The position numbers were made by a program, and so were the translations under genes. Below, in pieces: positions 10,601 through 17,844 of a stretch of 64,000 nt of DNA. Source of the stretch: Chromatiaceae bacterium (GTDB taxonomy: Bacteria > Pseudomonadota > Gammaproteobacteria > Chromatiales > Chromatiaceae); assembly GCA_024235395.1 (NCBI GenBank), contig JACKMK010000001.1, positions 1,426,001 through 1,490,000 of the forward strand, in the 5' to 3' direction. Position 1 is the first letter of the stretch; each line of letters opens with the position of its first letter. Below the pieces are notes generated by a model. It was not told the DNA's origin, searched no databases, and saw only the letters and a program-made list of their open reading frames with translations.

Positions 10601-10793
10601 TCGCTGCGCCGTACACCTGCACCATCTCCAATGCGCCGTGTACGTGATGCAACAACCCGACACATTGTTCGAGTCGGTTGTTCTCTCCGTCGACGAAATC
10701 TTCAAGCGACGCGCGCGCCTCGCGCAACGTCTGGTCTAGCTCACCGCGAATCCAGCGGAGCGCACTTCGGTCCTGTCGCAGTTCTGGCAGCAT
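4647..10793 (-). CDS. chpA: ChpA: giant hybrid CheA-type kinase for type IV pilus control
   Basis: At 2048 residues this is a CheA-like histidine kinase with many phosphotransfer modules. The N-terminal 550 residues resemble Pseudomonas ChpA and hold degenerate Hpt-like helices (HHVHGALEMV, LHAVAGALQML). Three complete Hpt motifs follow, with phosphorylatable His at about 742 (FHTLKGSGR), 1043 (MHTLRGSSR) and 1212 (LHTMKGGAR). They are joined by long acidic, Ala-rich linkers and one Thr-Pro repeat linker. Dimerisation and ATPase domains come next (N-box Asn about 1639; GRGVGMDVV), then a CheW-like domain, then a receiver with acidic pair D1932/D1933 and acceptor D1976 (LLDIEMPRMDG). It should phosphorylate PilG and PilH. 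Its start is 16 bases after the pilJ stop. Confidence 0.95.
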   Translation of the reverse strand: MLPELRQDRSALRWIRGELDQTLREARASLEDFVDGENNRLEQCVGLLHHVHGALEMVQVYGAAMLADEMEQLALALSQGQAKRVEPAAEALMLGMVQLPAYLEKIEGGGADIPLVLLPLMNDLRAARDAPLVSETSLFAPKLDAVIAAETVRPGSGNRELPKLVGKLRSRYHRGLLNWIRNQDVEESLAQLREVLDTLNSAAGTTRLRRLLDAAEALATALAGDSEAPALAVKPLFGKLDRVFKHVIDQGEESAMLEFPVDLLKNLLYYIARSNSTDPAVLAVKHSADLVNTFPEHQSDGSVLGSLGAPDRELFDAVSEALAQDLREVKDQFDLYIRSDRSQLERLTALAAPIQRIGDTLGMVGRGDLRTRLKHRCDELHEVEQSAQPPAEDRLMALAADLLHVESSLSSLGDDEGVKDAGEAAGGGTSLSHGEMQQHVRAAIEEALVELAKTKDTILEYLDNPTPSAAEQLDEVPARLHAVAGALQMLGLSEAGQLLLDLKPYITSLPSRQTGLPDAQERDALADVVISAELYMQSAIEPGSDRGKLLQYAEAALDRLGLRSEVEAVPGAPVLQEVAEAEAAEAESVEEAGLEESDQADDASALAADAVEAPSEPLQDVSDELSLDLEAVEEPATVEETPDAGDQLETAVDEPGAQAASVESDSSAETAAETGSAPVIEPEAPPAVDTEESDVETVDSEILEIFAEEADEELQVIQENFPKWRSNLDDRESLATIRRSFHTLKGSGRIVGAMNIGEFAWSIENLLNRVIDGTVSTTPELLALLNEAVDTLPTLVAESQQRGGTDTDVSALSARAFAVAAGETVPAVEPQQAAADSPPVEEAVEEVVDEPSATLDVPDEVAYEAVAEQSVEPSDEELQQADDELQVEIPEAFVATDIAVDSDLAPNTVFEPLDAPEEHGVADGDVVLELEPVSHENEQIEIASVPEDAVELRDDGSTDSSSDAEAASVIESAEESILTAIDVQDSDFIEADTASVGAGDSSLNAVFLNEAQGHLQVLADFVAHCTDQNQTCDFNEGIRRAMHTLRGSSRTAGVDSIAALAGDLEQLGNLMHDEGRQADAPMLELLRRSHQAMTELAAMVEDPHREVPNWEPLHQEIAALVDGIAHHTSPAVESAAEPQVEVPPAPTPTPTPTPAPAAAPAPVADDVDPELLEIFLEEAKELLEALEGELSEWESAPSGDRQVVAKLQRTLHTMKGGARLAGLMSIGDLSHALESAFESVVEQRTGGDARLQGLVRYSTDALALDIDALVKGGGLYAHPDLIERLEAAAHGRPWDDLAPSGTAALDTEPAPRLEAVETASDEASSSYQPDSQELDVESALLDEGAGAAFESESVLRPAGSAFAVSSLVEDGDEDSELLADSQLMTDSELLGDSSFLVEDDDGQFVPAVGHESTVVQFPGGEQFVENDGFVPRRPLPEEPVAPASGGERVRVASEALDNMVNNAGEVSIYRARIEQQNSSFAFNLGELGQTIHRLRGQLRDLELETEAQILSRHEREGETLADFDPLEMDRYSTIQQLSRALSETVEDLSNLGQSLSDLSRDTDTLLLQQARVTTDLQDSLLRTRMVKFSSRVPRLERVVRQTSHSVGKQANLDVVGGEEDMDRAILERMMGPLEHLLRNSVSHGIEDANTRLANRKPPQGLITLQLAREGTDVVLTLSDDGAGLDRARIRAKAVERGLLDENMSVEDDDLFQFILQPGFSTAQELSQVSGRGVGMDVVLTEVKQLGGTLEIASQSGYGTSFTIRLPFTLAITDALLVTLGEDIYAVPHSSMDGVVRIGLDELRAIYAGEQEHFHYGGRDYVVRYLGSMLGTHASHLPDGVRWMPLLLVRSGEHRVAIQVDSLLGNRQIVVKSVGAQLSTVRWFTGGTILADGQIALILDTNSLVRIDSTQQGVLEPEMAEPESKGVSVMVVDDSITVRKVTSRLLERHNMQVVTAKDGVDAVALLQEHRPDVMLLDIEMPRMDGYELARHMRSTPELSDIPIIMITSRSGDKHRNRAFELGVKRYLGKPYQEAELLENIYTVLADTAS
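7333..7356 (-). repeat. Four tandem ggagtc hexamers in chpA
   Basis: Four exact copies of ggagtc on the plus strand encode a run of Thr-Pro dipeptides in ChpA, near residues 1146-1154, just before the third full Hpt domain. The repeat makes a stiff linker and is the sort of array that can vary in copy number by slippage. Confidence 0.85.
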
Positions 10794-10809
10794 GCAAGCG
10801 GGTCCCTAT

Positions 10810-12864
10810 TCAGCCTTCCATCGCGTCGTCATCGGGCAGTTTGAAACGCGCAACCGTCTGACGCAGCTGTTCGGCCATCTTGGCCAGGTTCTCGATCGAT
10901 TGCGTGGTCTGTTCGGTGCCTTCCGAGGTCTGCCCTGTGATTTCCTGGATGACATCCATCGCGTTGTTGATCGAGCCTGCGTCCTGCGACTGCTGCTGCA
11001 GGCGTGACGCAATATCCTGGGTCGACTTAGCGATCTCCTGGGATACTTTTTCGATACGTTGCAGCGCCTCACCGGCATCCTCAGCGAGTTTGGCGCCGCT
11101 GACCACCTCGGAGGTACTGGACTCCATCGAGCTGACCGCTTCGTTGGTGTCGGCCTGGATGGTACGTACCAGCGCATCGATCTGTTTGGTGGCGTTCGCC
11201 GAGCGTTCGGCGAGCCGCTGCACTTCGTCGGCAACCACCGCGAAACCGCGGCCCGCTTCACCGGCCATGGCCGCCTGCATCGCGGCGTTGAGCGCCAGGA
11301 TGTTGGTCTGGTCGGCGATATCCTCGATGAGTTCCACGATGTTTCCGATCTCCTGTGAGCTCTCCCCGAGGCGCTTGATGCGCTTGGATGTCTCCTGGAT
11401 CTGGTCGCGGATGTTGTCCATGCCTGCGATGGTACGGCGTACGGTACTGCCGCCCGCCGCGGCGATCTCCACCGACTGTTGCGCAATTGCTGCGGATTCG
11501 CCGGCGTTTTCCGCCATTTCACCCATCGCACGGGACATCGCGCGTACTGTTTCCGAAGCCTTCTCGATCTGGTTACGTTGATGGTCCGATGCTTCCTCCA
11601 GGCGGAGTGCAGTACCTCGCGCCTCCTGGGCCGAAGCCGACACCCTTACGGACGTCTCGTTGATCGTGGTTACCAGGCTACGCATCTCTTCGACCGCCTG
11701 GTTGACCGAGTCGGCGATCGCTCCGGTGATGTCCTCGGTAACCGTCGCCTCGATGGTCAAGTCACCATCCGACAGGTCGACCATCTCATCGAGCAGACGC
11801 CGAATGGCTGCCTGGTTACGCAGGTTTTGCTGGTCTGAAGTCTGCTCTCGCGCCTTCGAATCACGCAGCAATGCAACTCCCAAGGCGAGCAGCAACAGGA
11901 CCGCCAGCACACCGAGCACCGTCACCAATATCGTGTCGATCGGAACGGGTCCCAACATGGGCTTGTAGGCCCCGCTGTTGAACACCGCAGCGAGTTCATG
12001 GGTTGCGACATCCAGTGCGTCGGATGCGGAAGCCACTTCGCCGGTCGCTTCCAGCGCCGGGAGTATGTTCGGCGTCGTCTCGATGATTTCGGCGACGTGA
12101 TCGTTGATGAGACGGAACAGCTTCGATGCCTCGGCCAGCTTGCCCTCTACCTCGTCATTGTTGATCGGCGAGATGTTCAGACCGGCATCGCCCGCCAGCA
12201 TGCCGTTGAGCACCCGGCCGAAACGGTCTGCGTCCTGGCTGAACTGATCGATTGCAGCCGCGGACTGCGCGCCGCCTTCGAGCACCCGGCTGACGTTGTC
12301 GCGCAAACGTTGCGCCAGCATCAGCTGACGCGATGCCACGTAGACGTCTTGCTGTTCCGCCTTGGATCGGACCAAAACCCGCACCACGTCTTCGGAAACC
12401 GACTGCAGCTCGGGGATAGTCTGGTTGATGACGCCGACGAACTCTCGGGTCGACAGGATCGCGTTCTGATTGAGCAGAATCTCGTCAACGTAAGCCCGCA
12501 ACGCCAACCAGCGGTCTTCCACATCTCGCAGGGGGCCTTTTACCGTGTCTGGCGAAGGCGGCAATTGTGTGTCCGGAGCGCCGTTCTTGAGCTCTTCCAT
12601 CAAGGTGATGAAGCGATCGCTTGACTGCCGCAGCAGCGCGAAGGACGGTTGGTCACCCGCCGAGGCCTCAAGGGCGTACTTGGCGATCTTTTGCCCCAGC
12701 ACCTGCTGTTCGTAGACGCGCGCCAGGTATTTTTCGCCGTGATCCTCACTGCGTGACACAATGGCGAATGCGACGATGGCACCAACGACAGCGAGCAGAA
12801 CGAGTGTGGTCAACATCGCTACCGCGCGGTTGCCGGTAGCCTTCTTCCTTAGCGAACTCTTCAT
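10810..12864 (-). CDS. pilJ: PilJ: methyl-accepting chemoreceptor for twitching motility
   Basis: This 684-residue inner-membrane receptor has a first membrane helix at about residues 15-37, a periplasmic PilJ-type sensor region of about 270 residues, a second helix near 308-335 (LVTVLGVLAVLLLLALGVAL) and a HAMP linker. A cytoplasmic signalling coiled coil follows, with the conserved hairpin tip (IADQTNILALNAAMQAAMAG) near 505-525. Length matches Pseudomonas PilJ. It should sense pilus or surface cues and control ChpA through PilI or ChpC. No pilK-type methyltransferase gene lies beside it, although the methyl-accepting helices are present. Gaps are 16 bases to chpA and 100 bases to pilI. Confidence 0.95.
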   Translation of the reverse strand: MKSSLRKKATGNRAVAMLTTLVLLAVVGAIVAFAIVSRSEDHGEKYLARVYEQQVLGQKIAKYALEASAGDQPSFALLRQSSDRFITLMEELKNGAPDTQLPPSPDTVKGPLRDVEDRWLALRAYVDEILLNQNAILSTREFVGVINQTIPELQSVSEDVVRVLVRSKAEQQDVYVASRQLMLAQRLRDNVSRVLEGGAQSAAAIDQFSQDADRFGRVLNGMLAGDAGLNISPINNDEVEGKLAEASKLFRLINDHVAEIIETTPNILPALEATGEVASASDALDVATHELAAVFNSGAYKPMLGPVPIDTILVTVLGVLAVLLLLALGVALLRDSKAREQTSDQQNLRNQAAIRRLLDEMVDLSDGDLTIEATVTEDITGAIADSVNQAVEEMRSLVTTINETSVRVSASAQEARGTALRLEEASDHQRNQIEKASETVRAMSRAMGEMAENAGESAAIAQQSVEIAAAGGSTVRRTIAGMDNIRDQIQETSKRIKRLGESSQEIGNIVELIEDIADQTNILALNAAMQAAMAGEAGRGFAVVADEVQRLAERSANATKQIDALVRTIQADTNEAVSSMESSTSEVVSGAKLAEDAGEALQRIEKVSQEIAKSTQDIASRLQQQSQDAGSINNAMDVIQEITGQTSEGTEQTTQSIENLAKMAEQLRQTVARFKLPDDDAMEG

Positions 12865-12964
12865 CTGTTTCTTATCCTGCGATTAGTGGCATTGCACCGC
12901 CAAACCCGAGTCACGCCCGCTACCGGTCGCTGCAGATTTGTCGATCGCGCGCCTCGCGGCCCCC

Positions 12965-13537
12965 TTATTTCGCAGCAGCGGACCGGAAATCCGGATCCGC
13001 TGTCAGCGCATGCATGTTGAAAACCGGCCAAATGTCGCCATCCGTGTCGAAAGCCTCGTATACGTATGCACCCAAAGCTCCTTTCATCCTTGCATTCGGC
13101 AGTCTGTCCTTCAGATTGAAGTGCCGCATCCCCTGAACCGAGGGGACCACCAATCCGACCACCATTCCGCGTAAACGCACCACAAGAATTCGGGTCGCCT
13201 TTGATGGCACGATCGGCTTTCCACCGATGTACACCTGCATATCGATCACTGGCAGCAGGCTGCTGCGCACGTTGGCCAGGCCGAGCATCCACGGCTTGGA
13301 ACCCGGCACCCGCGTGATACGCTCCTGCCAGGGCAGCATCTCGCTGACCTCATTCATCGCCGACACCATACGGGCGCCAGCAATGGTGAATACCAACCCG
13401 TCCCAGATATCCGAGATCGGCGCCGACTGGGGCAGGCGCTCCGCAGCCGCATTGCTGCGCTGCTCGATCTCTACCAGCACGTCCAGCGCATCGGCAGCTG
13501 TGAGTGTTGATTCAGCAAGACCAAGCACGGCAGTCAA
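12965..13537 (-). CDS. pilI: PilI: CheW-like adaptor of the Chp/Pil system
   Basis: The 190-residue protein has a CheW-type domain (WMLGLANVRSSLLPVIDMQ; ILVVRLRGMVVGLVVPSVQG) that couples PilJ to ChpA. The start used is TTG at 13537, which overlaps the pilH stop (TTGA). No ATG lies close by; a GTG at 13528 is a possible alternative. The protein is slightly longer than Pseudomonas PilI. Position between pilH and pilJ supports the name. Confidence 0.92.
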   Translation of the reverse strand: MTAVLGLAESTLTAADALDVLVEIEQRSNAAAERLPQSAPISDIWDGLVFTIAGARMVSAMNEVSEMLPWQERITRVPGSKPWMLGLANVRSSLLPVIDMQVYIGGKPIVPSKATRILVVRLRGMVVGLVVPSVQGMRHFNLKDRLPNARMKGALGAYVYEAFDTDGDIWPVFNMHALTADPDFRSAAAK

Positions 13538-13896
13538 CCCAGCAATTCAGTAATTTTCTGCAGCAATTCCTTGCCATCGACCGGCTTTACCAGGTACCCC
13601 TTCGCCCCTTGACGCATACCCCATTCACGGTCGGTCTCCTGATCCTTGGTGGTTACCATCAGCACGGGTATGTGCTGGGTCTTGGGGTCACGACTGAGCT
13701 TGCGTGTAGCCTGGAAACCATTCAGTCCCGGCATCACTACGTCCATCAGGATGGCATCCGGGCCCTGCGATTTCGCGGTGGCGATACCGGATTCGCCATC
13801 CGCTGCAGTCAGCGCCTCATGACCGCCCTGCTGCAGGATCTTGGTCAACACATGCAGTTCCGTGGGTGAATCATCGACGATTAGGATCTTGGCCAT
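13534..13896 (-). CDS. pilH: PilH: single-domain response regulator
   Basis: The 120-residue CheY-like receiver has acidic residues in ILIVDDSPTE, the phospho-acceptor Asp in AILMDVVMPGLNG, and the conserved Thr and Lys (MVTTKDQE, YLVKPVDG). In Pseudomonas PilH is tied to pilus retraction and opposes PilG. It starts with ATG at 13896 on the last base of the pilG stop and overlaps pilI by 4 bases, so the three genes are probably translated together. Confidence 0.95.
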   Translation of the reverse strand: MAKILIVDDSPTELHVLTKILQQGGHEALTAADGESGIATAKSQGPDAILMDVVMPGLNGFQATRKLSRDPKTQHIPVLMVTTKDQETDREWGMRQGAKGYLVKPVDGKELLQKITELLG

Positions 13897-14333
13897 TAGT
13901 TTTGTGCCTTCGCGTCTGTTGATTGGTCCCCGCCAGACTGACTGACGGCATGCTTTCGAATCGCACCGAGCAGTTCATCACGTGTGAAAGGTTTGGTCAG
14001 ATACTGCTCCGAACCGACGATTCGCCCGCGCGCACGATCGAACAGCCCGTCCTTGCTGGACAACATGATGACCGGGATATTGCGGTACAACTCGTTGTGC
14101 TTGATCAGTGCGCAGGTCTGATAGCCGTCGAGGCGCGGCATCATGATGTCGACGAAGATCAGGTCTGGGTGATTGTCCGCAATGATCGACAATGCCTCGA
14201 ATCCGTCCGTGGCGGTAAGGACCTCGCACCCGGCTTTGGTCAGCAGGGTTTCCGCGGTACGACGGATCGTCTTACTGTCGTCGATCACCATGACTTTCAA
14301 TCCGCCAATATCAACTGCGTCGTCACTGCTCAC
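13896..14333 (-). CDS. pilG: PilG: single-domain response regulator
   Basis: The 145-residue CheY-like receiver has KVMVIDDSKTIRRTAE at the N-terminus, acceptor Asp in LIFVDIMMPRLDGY, and conserved Ser and Lys in VIMLSSKDGLFD and YLTKPFTRDEL. In Pseudomonas it favours pilus extension and raises cAMP. The start is GTG at 14333. The rhodanese gene ends only 37 bases upstream on the same strand, so pilG may be read from an upstream promoter together with that pair. Confidence 0.95.
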   Translation of the reverse strand: MSSDDAVDIGGLKVMVIDDSKTIRRTAETLLTKAGCEVLTATDGFEALSIIADNHPDLIFVDIMMPRLDGYQTCALIKHNELYRNIPVIMLSSKDGLFDRARGRIVGSEQYLTKPFTRDELLGAIRKHAVSQSGGDQSTDAKAQN

Positions 14334-14370
14334 ACGCTGTCCCCTGTGAATGCTTGAATCACCAATAAAG

Positions 14371-15150
14371 TTACTGACGCGGCACGACCGTCGTCAGCCC
14401 CCAGAGCTGCCACATCTGCATGCCCCCGCGGTAGTACTTGAGTTTCGCCGGTGGGTACCCGATCTCGACCAGCCCACGGATCGCTCGTGGCGATTGCCCG
14501 CACGCCGGCCCGTTACACCAAAGCACGAGCTCCTTGGCGTCGGTGAAATCCCAGGTGTTGGTTTTCTGTCCCTTTTCCGACAGACCCCACTCCTCCATGA
14601 GGCCCTCGATGGCGCCGATCTCACCGCGCGGCTTGGCGCCCAACGACTTCAGCACTTCGGCGAGATCGGGGTCGTCAGGCTGCTTGGTAAACAGCGCAAA
14701 AGGATAGTTTACTGAGCCCGGAATGGTACCTTTCCGGAACCACGACTCGGTACGTGCATCGATCAGCAGTCCACTGCCGTCGCGCAGCCGGGTTTCCATG
14801 AAATCGAACAGCTCCACTTCGCCAATTGCCTGGACCCCGGCCGACGGTGCGATCGGCTGAATGCAAAACGGCGGGCACTTCCGCGCCGTCTTCGCGAAGT
14901 AACCTTTGAGCTCGTAGTTGGGATCCTGCACACGCTGTACCTTTACCGAACGGCCCTCGTGGATCACGTGCAGGTACGGCTTGCCATTCATCAGCGGGAT
15001 GAAATCCTTGGATTCACCGATCTGCAGCTCGTCCGCGGTCGCCTTATTCGCGGCCACCCAGCCGGCCACCAGTACCAAGGTCATCAACACGGCTGTCGAG
15101 AGCGCTGTGGCATATCCCGATTTGCTTGCTTTAAAGCGAAAGTCCACCAT
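14371..15150 (-). CDS. Membrane-anchored rhodanese-domain protein
   Basis: This 259-residue protein begins with one hydrophobic segment (ATALSTAVLMTLVLVAGWVA), so it is exported or anchored facing the periplasm. A middle region of about 90 residues contains a CPPFC pair. A C-terminal rhodanese domain follows, with LLIDARTESWFRKGTIPGSV and the loop CNGPACGQS; the likely sulfur-carrying Cys is residue 212, with a second Cys at 217. It could handle sulfane sulfur or act as a periplasmic thiol protein; the substrate is unknown. The start is ATG at 15150, overlapping the upstream stop (TGATG); a GTG lies 3 bases earlier. It sits between a small exported protein and pilG, all in one direction. Confidence 0.85.
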   Translation of the reverse strand: MVDFRFKASKSGYATALSTAVLMTLVLVAGWVAANKATADELQIGESKDFIPLMNGKPYLHVIHEGRSVKVQRVQDPNYELKGYFAKTARKCPPFCIQPIAPSAGVQAIGEVELFDFMETRLRDGSGLLIDARTESWFRKGTIPGSVNYPFALFTKQPDDPDLAEVLKSLGAKPRGEIGAIEGLMEEWGLSEKGQKTNTWDFTDAKELVLWCNGPACGQSPRAIRGLVEIGYPPAKLKYYRGGMQMWQLWGLTTVVPRQ

Positions 15151-15545
15151 CACGGATGCAAATACCTCTCTATGATCTTCTCACGCAGCGCTTCCAAGGA
15201 CGCGCCACGCTGGTAATCGAGGTAGATTTCCTCGCGACTGCGCTCCGGCAACTTCCCGTAGAAACTGTAAGTGCCCACGTGCCGGTCGCGGAGTTCCGCC
15301 TCGAAAGCTTGGCGCGACATCGTCCCGACCTCACCGCTTCTGCTGGAACCGCCAGGGCCGTCATTTTGTGTATCGGACGGTCGGGCCTCGACCTTAGAGG
15401 CTTCTTGGTCGAGCATATCCAGGTAGCTGTCGTCTGCCGACGCAGCGACCACCGGTAGCGCGCCAAAAACAATGACAGCAACGCCCCTCGCCAACACTTT
15501 GATCACCGGGAGCGCTGCTTTTAAAATCGCTGAGAAATCAATCAT
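15150..15545 (-). CDS. Small exported protein of unknown function, paired with the rhodanese
   Basis: From the ATG at 15545, preceded by ggaggg, the product is 131 residues. It has a hydrophobic N-terminal segment (VLARGVAVIVFGALPVVAASA) that reads as a signal peptide. The mature part is hydrophilic: SYLDMLDQEASKVEARPSD, a Gly/Ser patch, then FEAELRDRHVGTYSFYGKLP and a basic helical tail ending in YLHP. I do not recognise the family. The stop overlaps the rhodanese start, so the two are translationally linked. A longer frame opens upstream at 15620 but lacks a ribosome binding site. Confidence 0.7.
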   Translation of the reverse strand: MIDFSAILKAALPVIKVLARGVAVIVFGALPVVAASADDSYLDMLDQEASKVEARPSDTQNDGPGGSSRSGEVGTMSRQAFEAELRDRHVGTYSFYGKLPERSREEIYLDYQRGASLEALREKIIERYLHP

Positions 15546-15733
15546 CGGCCCTCCAGCCGCGCATCTCACCCTGCATGAAGGCCGCAACACGCGCCGGGTC
15601 GGGAGTACAGGTTTCATCAAAAAAACAGCAAGCCCCCAAGACCCGCCGTCGCCCCTAATATAGACGACCCGGCAACAGTAACGGCCGGGATGCGCGGTTT
15701 TGAAGCCCCTTTGGCCACACAGGCAGGTAAAGC
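15546..15733. promoter_or_regulatory. Divergent promoter region, rhodanese/Chp side and gshB
   Basis: These 188 bases separate two divergent starts and must drive gshB on the plus strand and probably the whole rhodanese-Chp set on the minus strand. An AT-rich box (taatata, 15655-15661) is the best -10 candidate in either direction. I could not place a matching -35. No hairpin terminator or coding frame is evident. Confidence 0.4.
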
Positions 15734-16684
15734 ATGCAAGTTTCGCTCGGCGTCGTGATGGACCCGATCAGTCGGATCAAGATCCACAAGGACAGTACTT
15801 TCGCAATGCTGCTGGAAGCTCAACGGCGCGGCTGGCCGCTGTGGTACATGGAGCAAGGCGATCTGGCGCTGAGTTCGGGGCGCGTTTTTGCGCGGATGCG
15901 GCCACTGCAGGTGCGCGACGATCCGGCTGGTTGGTTCGAGCTCGGCTCCCACCAGACACGTCCACTCGACGAACTCGACACCGTCCTGATGCGTAAGGAT
16001 CCACCGGTCGATATGGAGTACCTGTATGTGACACACCTGCTGGAACAGGCCGAATCACGCGGCACCCTGGTCGTCAACCGGCCAAAAAGCCTGCGCAACG
16101 CTAACGAAAAATTGTACACGGCCTGGTTTCCCCAGATCTGCCCCCCGACGCTGGTGACGCGGACCCATGCGGACCTGACCGCCTTCATCGACGAGCATCA
16201 AGACACCATCCTGAAGCCCCTCGATGCAATGGGTGGCGCATCGATATTCCGTGTGCGTAGCGGCGACACCAACCGCAACGTGATCATCGAAACGCTGACC
16301 GCAAACGGTACGCGGTACGCGATGGCGCAGCGCTTCATTCCCGAGATACGGGATGGCGACAAGCGCATCCTGGTGATCGACGGCGAACCCGTCCCCTATG
16401 CCTTGGCACGCATCCCGGCGGCCGGCGAGAACCGAGGAAATCTCGCAGCCGGCGGGCGCGGCGTCGGCGTCGCGCTGAGTGACAAAGACCGCGAGATCGT
16501 GGAGACTGTGGCACCGCGGCTGCGCGAGGAGGGCATTCTGTTTGCCGGCCTCGACGTGATCGGCGACTTCCTGACCGAGGTTAATGTCACCAGCCCGACC
16601 TGCATCCGCGAACTCGACCAGATCTACGGCCTCAATATCAGCGCGCTCCTAATGGATCGCATCGAGCAGAAACTCGCAGTATGA
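15734..16684 (+). CDS. gshB: Glutathione synthetase
   Basis: This 316-residue ATP-grasp enzyme joins gamma-glutamylcysteine and glycine to make glutathione. Markers are the N-terminal VVMDPISRIKIHKDSTFAML, the family stretch DTILKPLDAMGGASIF, and the metal and substrate region VTSPTCIRELDQI near the C-terminus. Length equals the E. coli enzyme. The ATG at 15734 follows caggtaaagc. It overlaps apbE by 4 bases. In Pseudomonas gshB also lies between pilG and tonB, so its place is conserved; the apbE neighbour is an addition. Glutathione links loosely to ggt near the other end of the window. Confidence 0.97.
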   Translation: MQVSLGVVMDPISRIKIHKDSTFAMLLEAQRRGWPLWYMEQGDLALSSGRVFARMRPLQVRDDPAGWFELGSHQTRPLDELDTVLMRKDPPVDMEYLYVTHLLEQAESRGTLVVNRPKSLRNANEKLYTAWFPQICPPTLVTRTHADLTAFIDEHQDTILKPLDAMGGASIFRVRSGDTNRNVIIETLTANGTRYAMAQRFIPEIRDGDKRILVIDGEPVPYALARIPAAGENRGNLAAGGRGVGVALSDKDREIVETVAPRLREEGILFAGLDVIGDFLTEVNVTSPTCIRELDQIYGLNISALLMDRIEQKLAV

Positions 16685-17745
16685 GATTGCTTGCCCTGCC
16701 GCGGCGCTGCGGTGCCCTATTGGCGATCATCGCGATGCTCGTCGCCCTCACCGGTTGCGGCCGAAACGACCCCGTGTCTCGGGGCCGGATCACTGCTTTC
16801 GATACCACGATCGATCTGACGCTGATCGGCGTGGATCGCCAGCGCGCAGCGGAAATCACCCGCGTGCTCGAGGCCGACATGCAGACCATGCAGCGCGCAT
16901 GGCACGCCTGGCAACCGGGTCCCGTATCGCGCATGAATGCCCTGTTCAACGAGAGCGACGCAGCGTTCGCAGCACCTCCGTCTGTGCTGCCGCTGCTGCG
17001 GCTCTCCAAGTCGCTCTCGCTGGAAAGCGGCGGTCTCTTCAACCCGGCCATCGGCCATCTGGTGCGCGCCTGGGGTTTTCAGGGCAGATCGGCCAACTGC
17101 CTGCGCCCCCCGTCGGAAGAGTTGATCCGCAAGGCGATCGAGGCCCACCCCAGCATGCAGGACGTCACCATCGACGGATTTCGCGTTTCGTCGTCCAACC
17201 ACATGGTGAAACTCGACTTTCGCGCCATCCAGCTCGGCTTCGCGCTCGACCAGGCGGTCGCCAGGCTGCAGGAGATGGGCGTCAACAATGCCAGCATCAG
17301 CGCCGACGGCAATCTGCGGGTTATCGGCTCACGGGATGGCCACCCCTGGAGTGCGACCCTGCGCAGTCCAGAGGGCGGCGCAGTGTTCACCACACTGCCG
17401 GTCCGCGACAACGAGGCGGTGTTCACCGCTGCATCCTACAAACGCAACTTCACCTGGGAAGGCAAGCTGTACCACGACATCATCGATCCGCGCACCGGGT
17501 ATCCGGCCGAAGGCACGGCGTCGGTAACCGTGTTGCATCCGAATGCGACCACCGCCGCCGCGGCCGCCAATGCTTTGTTCATAGCCGGTGCCAGCGACTG
17601 GTATCGGGTCGCGAAGATGATGGGCGTGCGCTACGTGATGCTGACCGACAGCAACGGAACGGTCTACATGAATCCTGCGATGCGTGCGCGTGTTAAGCTC
17701 AGCGGCAGCAACCGCGAAGTGGTCGTCAGCGATCCGCTGACCTGA
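16681..17745 (+). CDS. apbE: ApbE-family FAD:protein FMN transferase (lipoprotein)
   Basis: This 354-residue protein has a lipoprotein signal (LVALTGC, Cys about residue 26), so it should be anchored in the periplasm. The ApbE fold is indicated by FDTTIDLTL near residue 40, LSLESGGLFNPAIGHLV, and the C-terminal DPRTGYPAEGTASVTV with the metal-binding Asp region. The family attaches FMN from FAD to a Thr in targets such as NqrB, NqrC or RnfG. No target gene is present in the window. It starts inside the gshB stop and precedes tonB by 99 bases, an unusual position. Confidence 0.92.
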   Translation: MRLLALPRRCGALLAIIAMLVALTGCGRNDPVSRGRITAFDTTIDLTLIGVDRQRAAEITRVLEADMQTMQRAWHAWQPGPVSRMNALFNESDAAFAAPPSVLPLLRLSKSLSLESGGLFNPAIGHLVRAWGFQGRSANCLRPPSEELIRKAIEAHPSMQDVTIDGFRVSSSNHMVKLDFRAIQLGFALDQAVARLQEMGVNNASISADGNLRVIGSRDGHPWSATLRSPEGGAVFTTLPVRDNEAVFTAASYKRNFTWEGKLYHDIIDPRTGYPAEGTASVTVLHPNATTAAAAANALFIAGASDWYRVAKMMGVRYVMLTDSNGTVYMNPAMRARVKLSGSNREVVVSDPLT

Positions 17746-17844
17746 AGCGGCAGCGCATCCTGGCTTCGGCAGACCCGAAGCATAACGCACGGCGCTCCGG
17801 TCGCTAACCAGGCACCGTCCGCCGGGCAACACCACGAGGACTCC

